A DNA stretch of 64,000 nucleotides from NCBI RefSeq assembly GCF_050436995.1, contig NC_134770.1, forward strand, positions 1,250,501 through 1,314,500, read 5' to 3'. The notes under the pieces are model-generated. The model was given only the letters and a program-made list of their open reading frames with translations, did not search any database and had not been told where the DNA came from. Both the position numbers and the translations under genes were made by a program. This document shows positions 23,101-32,600 of the stretch, piece after piece. Positions within the stretch are counted from its first letter, which is position 1. Each line of letters opens with the position of its first letter. Origin of the DNA: Anticarsia gemmatalis. Its lineage: Eukaryota; Arthropoda; Insecta; Lepidoptera; Erebidae.

Positions 23101-25062
23101 ATTAATTATGTTGAACAGTTTGATAGATAACTTCTGAATACTCACACTACGTTCGATTAATCGTAAGCGTTTCTTAACTTATTAAATATATACATATATA
23201 TACGATCTTTCTATCATTTCGAGAGGAAACCCACATCACACAAAAGTTACAATAGTTCAACATTTATGTTATCAAAATTGCCAGTATCAGGAACATAAAA
23301 ATCACATTTTGTTTTAGTGACAAATGTGCTATGCGAAAACTGGTCTCCATAGAGTGGGTGCTACAACAGAGTCCTAACGACGGTCTACTGAAGTTCTCAG
23401 CCAGTAAGGAAGTGCACAGCTACCTCGGGAACCCAGTCAAACCCTCTGTTAGGGCTCCTAATGAATATTATCAAACTAAGGTACCCCAAAATAACTATTT
23501 TACTTTGTCCACAAATTCAACTCAAACGTTGTGAGATTTTTTTTTTGGACACCTATACTAAAGGATACTTGACTCTTCATTGCCAAGGCTTTTAATTTTT
23601 TTGCAAAGTTAAATAAATAAATAAATATCATTGGACAACTCACACACGGTCATTTGATTCCAAACTAAGCAGAGCTTGTACTATGGTAACTGATAAACAT
23701 ACTTATATACTTCTAAATACATACTTATATAGATAAATTAACATCCAGGCTCAGGACAATATATAGTTATATTATAGTTCTCCCCAATGTTTTAATAAAA
23801 TATGTATTTAGAAGTATATAAGTATGTTTATCGGCTATATGGTTATTATAGTACAAGCTCTGCTTAGTTTGGAATCTAATGACCGTGTTTAAGTTGTCCA
23901 AAAATATCTATTTATTTTATTTCTGCCTTAATGTATCCCTGATTAAATTCTAAAATTACGACATTTATTTCAGATAGTAATGAGTCCCGGTAATGCGGTG
24001 TTTGAAGGCACGATGATATTCAATGTTAAATCAAATAACTTCTACATCACCGAACGTGATATATCTAGGATTAATGAGTGAGTTAACATTTTCAATCTAT
24101 ACTAAAATTATAATCTATACTATCTATACTAATAATATAAAGCTGGACAGTATGTTTGTTTGAACGCGCTAATCTCAGGAACTACTAATCCGATTTGAAA
24201 AATTCTTTCAGTGTTAGATAGCCCATTTGTCGAGGAAGGCTATAGGTTATATATCATCACGCTACGACCAATATGACCAGAGTGCCAGTAAAAAATGTTA
24301 CAAAAAAGGGGAAAATGATGACCCATTCTCTCTTATGTGACGCAAGCGAAGTTGCGCGGGTCAGCTAGTATAACATAGAATTCAGCTCGAAAGTTTAGAC
24401 AGTGATGTATAAAATACCCCTGGTTTCGCCATTTACAATTTAAGACCCATGTAATAGGGAGCCTATTGCCATATACCGGTCACGTTACCAAACTCCTGGC
24501 TACTATTGAGAATATTCTAATATAGTTTCAAAAGTCAAATAACACTAACTAACCTGGGAATCGAACCCGGGATCTCGTGATCGTGAAGACTAGTTCATAT
24601 AATATTGTATTAGGTCGGGGAAAAAGTCTTTTCGCATTATAGTATGTATGAATTGTAATAAAATCTTTTCTCTACACAAAAAAGCTCGATATTTGGGTAC
24701 CTCACGAGCTCTCTGAAAGAAACCTAATGAACCGTGTACTCATTTGTGATTCTTGAAGCCAAAGAGATTTTATTACAAGTTCATACATACTTTAATGCGA
24801 AAATACTTTTTCCCCGACCTAATACATGCCTGTAGATGAAACAAGCGTTAGTAGAAACGTGTCCATTCTTGTGTTCCTTCCTACCTCATGGGGACATTAA
24901 AAACAAGATTTTATGTAACTATGTATGTATGTATGTATGTTTGTATTTTCCAGATACGGTAGTGAACCATCCTGTATAAGTGGAACACATCCTCATCTAA
25001 ATAAGTTCTGTTTTTGTAAAGATACGATAAGTAAGTTGAATGCTCAGAAGTTAATGTTGTAG
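17116..25062 (+). CDS. DUF229 / sulfatase-like type II membrane protein (first exon missing)
   Basis: Twelve exons join without frame error into 669 residues: 17116-17255, 18126-18279, 18749-18942, 19318-19518, 19919-20071, 20768-20978, 21343-21518, 21861-22113, 22702-22853, 23318-23480, 23974-24077, 24954-25062. All introns are GT-AG. The product fits DUF229, an alkaline-phosphatase-superfamily relative of sulfatases whose substrate is unknown. Exon one here gives a basic stretch then a membrane anchor (HLVACGVFVAAFLIIGVYIV), implying a luminal or extracellular domain. Family blocks in order: CDGTDWVNCYRSKC, NVLFLAFDSISHNGFIR, SIVGDGTPAALFPILTG, TFISDVTHDDFN, VIVMGDHGTR, RNTYQGRIEERLP, RTCGEAGVLPHWCVC. 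Conserved D, H and T residues of the metal centre appear present. The start codon lies in an upstream exon not found. The donor after GGGACTAG is the weak GTTGGT but is forced by frame. Poly(A) signal AATAAA at 25073. Confidence 0.85.
17272..17418 (+). mobile_element. MITE with CCCTCTTATTCATAAA ends
   Basis: Inverted ends CCCTCTTATTCATAAACAC and TTTTAAGAATAAGAGGG, with an interior carrying TCGCTAAGGAGTGAAAGAAAC. Flanks show TTA on both sides. It sits in the first visible intron of the DUF229 gene, 16 bp after the donor. A reverse-oriented sister is at 25799-25939. Confidence 0.65.
17587..17865 (+). repeat. Degraded SINE-A with an internal 19-bp palindrome
   Basis: The head word AATAGCCGAGTCTTATAA and B-box-like GGGTTCGAATCC are separated by a perfect hairpin: CATTCACGACGTAAACAAG (17615-17633), a 7-nt loop, and its exact complement at 17641-17659. 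The normal SINE-A has ordinary sequence there. The tail (CCCTCCCTCATTTCGTGGGG) is degraded. Confidence 0.55.
17929..18100 (-). repeat. SINE-A (minus), nearly complete
   Basis: Reversed tail CCCACTGCTGGGCAAGGGTC and ACTGCGGGTTGGGGACTTTG, then the reversed head ACCTGCGACCACTTGAATGG and AACCACTCGGCTATCATTGC. It ends about 25 bp before the exon starting at 18126. Confidence 0.75.
18303..18490 (+). repeat. SINE-C (tRNA-derived, plus), full head
   Basis: The head carries GGTGGTCACCACGCCACTAC and the B-box-like GTGGGTTCGATTCCCACACG. The body carries ATTATTTGTGCGATCCACAA, GTTTGTATGTTTGTAAAAGT and CCCGCGGCACAAGAACATTC. Reference copy for this family. Confidence 0.75.
18501..18700 (+). repeat. Helitron-like repeat 3' part (plus)
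   Basis: Contains CGCTGAAATTTGGCATGCAG, AAGGGGATAAAATAGGGGAT and the terminal GACGAAGTCGCGGGCAAAAG before CTGACT. It lies in an intron of the DUF229 gene. A minus relative is at 48007-48200. Confidence 0.6.
19146..19298. mobile_element. Mariner-like MITE, right part, abutting a 3' splice site
   Basis: Carries the middle and right arm of the element defined at 6803, ending AAGACTTTTTCCCCGACCTA followed by ATA. The remaining 19 bp to the exon at 19318 are AAATATTTTTTTGCAG-like, so the element ends next to the polypyrimidine tract of a DUF229 intron. Confidence 0.75.
19585..19790 (+). repeat. Dispersed repeat ending in GGGTTCCGATTTTACCC
   Basis: Contains CACGGTTTATGAGATACAGC, CAGCGGAGGCTTAGTAATAG and GGGTACGAAACCCTAAAAA. 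A diverged reverse copy is at about 32855-33050. It looks like a non-LTR or MITE-type dispersed repeat; the clade is uncertain. Confidence 0.5.
20094..20317 (+). repeat. Helitron-like repeat, type A (plus)
   Basis: Runs from ATCCTACTAATATTATAAAT to GGACGAAGTCGCGAGCCTCT and AG, in the intron after the exon ending at 20071. It has a ready comparison in the minus copy at 8919-9139. Confidence 0.7.
20329..20588 (-). repeat. Helitron-like repeat, type B (minus), with (CAAA)n
   Basis: Runs from AGCTGACCCGCGCAACTTCG to CTCTTCAGCTTTATAATATT then AGTATAGAT, with a five-unit AAAC microsatellite at about 20532-20560. It is immediately beside the type A copy. Confidence 0.75.
21005..21315 (+). repeat. 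SINE-A, full length (plus)
   Basis: The most complete SINE-A here: head GAGCAGTGTGGTATAAGTTG, B-box-like CACGTTCGAATCCGAGGCAA, body CATTTCGAAGTTATGTGTGT, GCATGCCTGAGAGCTCTTTA and GTATGCAAAGTCCCCAACCC, tail CCTCCCTCATTTTGGGAGGA and GTGGGACAGTAATGG. It ends about 27 bp before an exon of the DUF229 gene. Confidence 0.8.
22285..22530 (-). repeat. SINE-B (minus)
   Basis: Reversed tail TCATTTGATTTCAAACTAAA and CAGAGCTTGTACTATTGTAA, reversed head CAAAGATTTGTCCCGGGTAG and GATTCGAACCACACGCAGCG. Located in a DUF229 intron. Confidence 0.7.
23620..23920. repeat. Two SINE-B pieces facing each other
   Basis: At 23625-23760 a minus copy (CGGTCATTTGATTCCAAACT ...), and at about 23800-23915 a plus copy (AATATGTATTTAGAAGTATA ... 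TGCTTAGTTTGGAATCTAAT). They form an imperfect inverted pair inside a DUF229 intron. Confidence 0.65.
24121..24371 (+). repeat. Helitron-like repeat, type B (plus)
   Basis: Runs from TCTATACTAATAATATAAAG to GAAGTTGCGCGGGTCAGCTA and GTA, with CGAGGAAGGCTATAGGTTAT inside. Full length. Confidence 0.75.
24610..24822. mobile_element. Mariner-like MITE, complete copy, TA target duplication
   Basis: A 213-bp copy of the family at 6803, TA on both sides, with ends TTAGGTCGGGGAAAAAGTCT and CTTTTTCCCCGACCTAA. It lies in the last intron of the DUF229 gene. Confidence 0.85.
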
Positions 25063-25319
25063 TAAGTTTCTCAATAAATGTTGTAACACTTGAAAACCCA
25101 TTTATTTACCGAAATTTCTTTGTTTGTTTATTTATACAGGTTGTAAAGAAGTCTTTATTATATTATTTTGGTCCCACTGCTGGGCATTTAAGAGTATATA
25201 AATGGTACATAAGTATAATGAATAAATCATCATTCTGTGGTAGATTTTCGTAGTCAGATATTTTACGCATAGATTAATTTCCTAAATAATTAAACCTTTA
25301 CTAACTAACCTTACATTAA

Positions 25320-25420
25320 AGTCCTACTGCTAGGGTCTCCTCCCGAATTGAGGGAGGGGTTAGGTCTTGAGTTCACCACGCTGACCAAGTGTGGGTTGGG
25401 GACTCTGCATGCCTTCAAAA
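25320..25420 (-). repeat. SINE-A tail (minus)
   Basis: GGTCTCCTCCCGAATTGAGG, GTCTTGAGTTCACCACGCTG and AAGTGTGGGTTGGGGACTCT. A smaller piece (GTCCCACTGCTGGGCATTTA) lies at 25171-25190. Confidence 0.65.
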
Positions 25421-25554
25421 TTCTTTCTATAGGTCCATCCATTCCTGATGGAAAAACTTTGTATTTCAGGATCGATAAAAGTTTTAAGAACAACGGTTTA
25501 AAGGGCAAAAGTACAATATATTAGTTTTGTAGACATCGCATTGTTTTTAAAAAG

Positions 25555-25680
25555 ACATCTCCCCTACTAAGAATTGCTCATGTGTCGCGGGGACTTTTAC
25601 AAACATACAAACATCTGACACAAAGTACAACCAGAATCGAAACAATTTATTATTTGTGGATCGCACAAATAATTGTTCAG
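25555..25680 (-). repeat. SINE-C fragment (minus)
   Basis: Reversed body words CTACTAAGAATTGCTCATGT, GTCGCGGGGACTTTTACAAA and TTTGTGGATCGCACAAATAA. No head. Confidence 0.65.
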
Positions 25681-25798
25681 TATAATCTCTAAAACTTAAA
25701 GCTTTTAGGAACGTGTTACACTCTTACAAAGCAACATTACTGCTTAGTAACATTCGAAACATATTATGCCGAAAATCAATCTAGAATCAAAGAATATT

Positions 25799-25939
25799 CC
25801 TCTTATTCATAAAAATATATGAAGTTATGAAAGGCTTATAAAGTGTTTTGTTTCTTTCACTCCTTAGCAAAAAAGAGAAAACAAATTATAGTAGCTTTTT
25901 TACTAAAGTAGGTTTATAGTGTGTTTATGAATGAGAGGG
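25799..25939 (-). mobile_element. MITE with CCTCTTATTCATAAA ends (minus sister)
   Basis: Reverse-oriented sister of 17272-17418: ends CCTCTTATTCATAAAAATAT and TTTATGAATGAGAGGG, with TCTTTCACTCCTTAGCAAAA inside. Confidence 0.65.
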
Positions 25940-25964
25940 TAAATGTTTAGGCAAAAACTAAATA

Positions 25965-26646
25965 AAAATGTGTTTTTATAAAATGTTTATTATTAAAACA
26001 ATACTGATACAAAAATGACTTATATCTAACATTAATTAATAAAATACTGTTCTTAGTCGCAACTAAAATGTATCAATACAAATCATGTTATAAATACAAT
26101 ATAACATGTTGTATTCAATACAATACAACATTTGTGTATTTTTGTAGCGAAATCATAACTACATGAGTTGAAATCTATTACACTGTCAAAATGTTGTTTC
26201 GTTTTACCCGTGGTTGATGTGTTTTACCCAATGAGATATCATGTACATATTTCCCAAAGATTTTACTTGATGTTACCCATTCAATGTTACTGGGTTTTTA
26301 ACTGTAACTTTAAATAACTGTTGTTGTTGCTGGGTTTTACCCAAATTGATTTAGATCATAGTCATCATAGTAAGTATTTTACATTACACAATGAATTAGT
26401 CTCATTCAGTTACAATTTAAGTTGTTCGGTTTTACCCTAAGATAATTTGAACATAGTTTAACCCTTATATACATCATTACCTTGTATTTTTAGTTCAGTT
26501 TTTTTGTTACAGTTATTACAATCAACAGTTGTTGTTGTTGGGTTTTACCGTTAAATATTTAGACTAAAATTATTGAGTGATTTGGCAGTGTAATAGAAGT
26601 CCTGTACAAATGGTAACTATAATCAAAGATCGTTGTTGGGCATTAC
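25965..26646 (-). other. Pro-resilin-like gene 3' UTR
   Basis: Minus-strand sequence between the stop codon (26647-26649) and an AATAAA signal (minus strand, 25986-25991). It repeats the word GGTAAAACC or close variants at least six times, usually beside runs of AAC (read on plus: GTTGTTGTTGGGTTTTACC). The repeats look like an old tandem array or a regulatory 3' UTR motif. Confidence 0.5.
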
Positions 26647-29600
26647 TCAATGGTATCCGGGGGGTCCGTACGCTGTTGATGGTTGTTTGTAGTTGTTGTT
26701 GTTGTTGAAGCCGGTCAATGAACCGCTGAAGTCGTTTGGTGCGTTGTAATTGTATCCTCCTAAATTATAAAGATACAGATATAATCACTACATAGTATAA
26801 AACAAACTCGCTTCACGCGTCTGTCCTTAATTATGCTTGTATGCATGCTTAGATCTTTCAAACTACGCACAAATTGTGAAGTATAATAGAATACGGGAAT
26901 TAACGCGAACACGCATTTTACCTTAAAATGCCTAAAGTTTCGGCGCAGGTTGCACTCGCCGTGTTCGCAGGCTGAGTGAGTCATTTAGGCATTTTAAGGT
27001 AAAATGCGTGTTCGGGTTAATTCCCGTATTCTGTTAAACATAAAACATGCAACGCGAGAGTTTTAAAGTTATAAAATCGTGAAGTGTTTGAAAGGTTTAT
27101 GTGTAAAAGTTGTAAAGGTTTTTTTTGCAAAATAACTCTTTAAACCGGGCGACGTCGGGGCGCGCCGCTACTTAGATTTTATAACAAATTCTAATCATCT
27201 TACCTTGTTGCCTATTGTTATTGTAGGTAGGTTCAGGGTATTTGGCCTGACCTTCATAACGAACGTCGGCGTGGAAGCCGGTCTGCCAGTCAGCGTGGTA
27301 AGTCACTACAAAACGAAAATAATGACATAACTAATTTGGATATTTTTTGGACCGGCTACGAAAAGATCACAGTCTATCGTTAGTTGCGTTAAGCAGTCAA
27401 AACTATTTTTTTCTTAATACGACATGACTTTTTTGAAATAAAGAGTCGTGGACATGTGCCGTCGAAGAACGGGGTTTCTTGTAACAGTTTTTTTAGATCC
27501 CTACTCTTCTAGTTGTTTTGGCACAGCATAGTTTTTCTCAATTTAGAAAGATAGATAGAAATAAATATAGATCAAAACATAGATAGATAAAGAAACAGAT
27601 CTAAAGGAAGATAAATCGCAAGAAAGACAGATCGGAAGAGAGATAGCTCGAAAGCAAGATAGATCCAAAGAAACATAGACTGAAAGGAACACAGGTCGTA
27701 AGAAAGATAGATCAAAAGAGATATAGATCAAAGGAAAGATAGATCTATAGAAAGATAGATCGAAATAAAACAAAGTAATATAGCTCGGAAGAAAGATGGA
27801 TTACAAGAGAGATAGATCAAAAGAAAGACAGATCAAATAGAAATTAAGAGACTATGGTTTACATACCGATCTGAGTGCGTCCATCGGGCAGCTGCACTCT
27901 GTATTCTCCTCTCACGACATTGCCGTCGGAACTTTCCTTGCGATCGTAATCGTTGCCTGACTGAGCGTCCTTCACCGAGTACCCGAACTCATAGGATTTC
28001 GGCTGGAAATAGAAAAATAGATAGTAAATTTAAACAAAAAATCATAATTAAACCATTGACATTCAATGCTAGGCAAGAAATAATTACCACTTGTTACAGA
28101 AAAATATTGGGATAAAACTTTGCATGCCTGCGATTTCTTTAACACAGTTCTTGAAGGTATGCAAAATGTATAAATGTATGTAACATGCAATTAGCCAGCA
28201 TGGTGAACTTAATTCCCTAGGGCTCTTTCAATTTAGACGTTTCGTGTCGTACGGCTGCCGCACGTTATCCGTGCCGCTGGTTATAGCCCGCTGCCGTACC
28301 GCTGCGGTACGTTAGCCGTCCGACACCAAACGCCTAAATTGAAAGCGTATCTGACTGCCGTACGTTTGTATGTTAGTGTTGTTTTAAATTCATGTGACAG
28401 CAGTGTAGCCATGGACTCTGACGAAGAAACATTACTGTTAGTGCTCCTGTTAAAAAATATCAAACAGAAACAAAAACGCCGCGCCCGTAAAAGAACACTA
28501 CCGATGTTTTCATTAACATGTAATTTTGGTGATTTCCATATTCTTTATCCTAGGTTAAAACAAGACCCAAGCAAATTTTTTAATTACTTAAGAATGTCAA
28601 GAGAATGTTTCTACGAATTACTCAATAATTCAATTTCATTTATAAATTCTTCCACGTCTATATCATCCATTTTAAGCAAATAATAAACATGAAAATTCAA
28701 TGCCACCAAAAACATTCTGTATAAACCTCAAGTCTCGCAGCTCAGTCTTTCTGGCGTAAAAAGTAGTGAGATCTATATAATACCAAGTCGATTAATCTAT
28801 TTTGTCTCTACTTAAAGGACCTTCTGTCTTAAGTTATAACATAAGTTATTATCATGCCAATATTAAAAATATTTTACGTCATCTCACTTCTTTTTGTAGA
28901 ACGAACATAAGTCCAATTTGTATGGAAAGATGTTTTTTCTTACAATTCAACATATTTTCCTATGGGAATGTTGTTTAGTTTCATGGGCTAAACACCCTTA
29001 CCCACCCTATATTCCCTCCCGTTATGCCTCATATAGTATGTACCTATCTACACCTATTATTTATTTATTATTTTCTACAGTAATAATGATTCATTAACTG
29101 CAAATGTAACCTTGTAATCTTATACATTTATATGGGATTACAAAGTTATTGTTGCAGTTGGTGTATTTAGAAAACTGGACCGAAATTAGAAAATATTAAA
29201 TTTTTCCCAAGATTAAAACACTAAACCCTATTTGTATTCTAAATTTTAAGCTTCTAAGTCTGCTAGAAGTACCTTAGACTTTTGATGATCGGTGAGTCAG
29301 TGAGTCAGTGAATCAGTGAGTGACAAAATTCAAAATTTTAACAAGTTGTCATTCTTAAACTGCTGGATCAAATTGACTGAAATTTTAAATATACCGTGTT
29401 TATACAATGACTGATTAGTTGCTGAAAATTCAGGCTTCTTGTTTTATCCACAACGACATTATAGGGGTGTCGAAAATAGCCCGAATTGCTTCGAGAAAAG
29501 ATGGTACGGCCGTGCCGCTTTTTTTTGCTCGACTTGCGGGGGCACTTCCGTGCCCCCAGATGAAATTAGCTGTCACGTTTAGTCACCGCACTATTCAACA

Positions 29601-32600
29601 GCGAAATGAACACGTGGAGCTTGCGACGTTACCTTCCTGTCGTCGTGCGTTCTCGGTACCGACACCGCACTGTTGCCGCACCGTGCGATTTGTATGAAAA
29701 CAAATGACCGTCCGTGCACCGTACGACAAACGCACCGTTTCGGCACTGCTGCGGTCCGACACGATACGGCTAAATTGAAAGAGCCCCTAGACCCTCTCTC
29801 TTTGATCCTTAGGTACCGAGTAGCGGAACAGGAATGGATTAAATTTAAATATATAGATAACTAGCTGACCCGCGCAGCTTCGCTAACGTATTTTATTCTT
29901 ATTTTCTCCGTAAAACTTTTCCCGGGTCTTAAAGACAATTTTACAAAAACATTAAGTCGAATTGGTTGAACGGTTCTCCAGTTTTGCGCTAAGCTTAGAA
30001 TGCCGAAGATTATGGTATCATATGGAAGATTATATTAGATATAACAATAATTTGTGACATTGAAACAATACAGGATACAGGTATCACAGTTGAATGATTA
30101 TATTATGCGATTCAAATGTATTTCTATTGTCTGAGTATATTTATCGAACCTTATAAATGCCGCTCCTAGGTTCTTATTGAAGAAAAAATATAAATAATGT
30201 GGAGGAAATCTCCGAAAATTACTTAATTTTTAACACATACCTAATACTAATTACTACACTCTACGAAAGATACATTTTATTGGTAAAATATAGAAGTATC
30301 ATGTATGTAAATAAAAATGAATTACCGAAATGTATGTAGTTCGCGCATAACTTTTGGGCAACCAAATCAAATTGGATAAAGGTTTGTATGGGATCGATGG
30401 TAACCAAATTCCCATGGGAATAAGATCAGCGGGATACGATTTGACTATAACCGGACGAAGTCGGGGAGTCCGCTAGTTTTAAATAGTTATCAAAAAATTA
30501 AAGATACAGTTATTAAGTCTTTTTAAGCGACACTCCACTTATTTTTCTTTACATTCGATATGTTATTATAGTACTTCAAAGATTTAATTGATAACTTACT
30601 ATTCAATAACCCCTAACCCTACAAAACGTACAATTACCGCAATATAAGAAATTGTCTTTAACAACATCACATCCTACCACAATCTCAACAATTCGCGTAA
30701 ATTCTTCCACGAAGCGTCTCTCATATGATTCAATAGTCTGCTCTGTATCCCTTTTAACTCTTATTACACCTAATAAAATCTCTGAGTAACAGCTAAAATA
30801 TCCTCCAAACGCACGACACATTCTTCACATACACATGCCATGTACTAACGAGCTCAATTAATACTACACTAGAGATTCACATGGCATTGTGACCTTTAAA
30901 ATTGTTCATAACAATTTGCTCATTTACGCGAACCCAGCTGACCGTGACCACACAAATATAATACAAAAACACACTATAAATCTTAATGCAACAGCTTAAG
31001 AATCAAATTCGAATGACAGTGTTGTATTTGATGATATAAATAAGCTTGCAGAAGCTAAGATAAGTAATCAAAACATTAACAATAGCAGTGGTGAAGTTGA
31101 TTCGGATCGCGGCGCACGTACAAAAATGTCAACCAAAATTATATTCGTCGTTTTACTCGTATGTGTCAACGCTAAAGTGACTATTTACCTAACTAACACC
31201 CCTATAGAAAAAATCGGAACACGTTTATACAGAAAGGAATTGTTAACAAACGATTATGAGAGCCCTAAAGAGCTGGTCTACGATTCTTCAAGCAGAAATT
31301 TGTTCTTCATGTACATGGATAGATATTTGCAGAATTCTGGCCGTGCTTTTGTGAACATAGTGACAAAACAATCGCGAACAATTGATGGTATTGTGAGGAA
31401 TAAAGCGACTGCCGTTGACGCGGAGACTGGAGAAGTTTATTTCGGCTCCGACGATGGATTGTACAAATACGATCCAATAAATAACACAGCAGTAAACATA
31501 GGATTATACAACATGAACATATACAAGTTAATCGTAAGAAATAATGAAATGTACTTAATAGATGCGAACGATCATATGTTATACAAAGTTTTTAATGAAG
31601 GAGAAACGGCTGTTAAAATTGGAAATCTGAAGACTGTTATGGAATTTGAGGTGGATAATAATAAAAACGTGCATTTAGTGACTATGTGTGGTGTTTTCTG
31701 TGCTTATAAAAGCCATGAGGTTATAAAGAATAAAGATTTGAGTGTTGTGTATCACTTTTTCGTTGAAGATGACAAGACATTTGGTTTAGCAGAGGATGGT
31801 ATATATGACATTGATTGCTGGAACGGTACGGCTAGGAAAATTGCTAATCTAGGATTTTTTCCTTCTAGTATGATATTCGGTGACTACGGTGATATATTTT
31901 ATAGTATAGATAATAGTATCTATAGGTTAAGGCCTATTAGTTCTTATCATATTTATAATATTCGCAAGAAGACGTATCATTAGACTTGTTATTGTTTATT
32001 GAGATGAAAATAATTGATGTGTTTGTAATGTTTTGATGTGCCTTTGTAAAAATACTAGAATTTAAAGACGTAAATATGTATTTAGAGTTTAATAAAGTAA
32101 CTTAAACTTTTTCATATGTTTTGGTCTAAATCTTTTTAGAATGAATGTGATATAAATTATAACCTAACTGGATTAGGAAATTACTAAGTTCTTGAAACGG
32201 AAATTCTGTAGCTGAAATAATGAATGAAGATATGTAAGAAACAAAAGAGGACACATACAAATTGCTACTAAAATTATACAATTTCTTGTAAAGTAGAAGT
32301 AAATAAAGCATTTGTATCTACCGGAAATCAAACCCAAGCCCTCTCAACCTACAATTTCACATTACCAGATGCAACTATTACGATCGTATTATGGTAATAC
32401 CTCTCTTTATTATGTATTCATTTTATATAATAGATATAAATTAAATAACCCCTTATGTTAATTATTACGTTTAGGTAAAATTAGTAAACGGTTCTAAATA
32501 TCATTTCAACCGTATCACCTTTACTTAGAATAAATAATAGTTTTATTTTAATGTTTAACTTATTCATAAGTAAAATAAACTAGTTTATAATAAAATAATT

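Noticed and set aside
27543..27773. 76-residue minus ORF rich in SLSFDLS
   Set aside because: Translation of the 16-bp minisatellite, not a gene.
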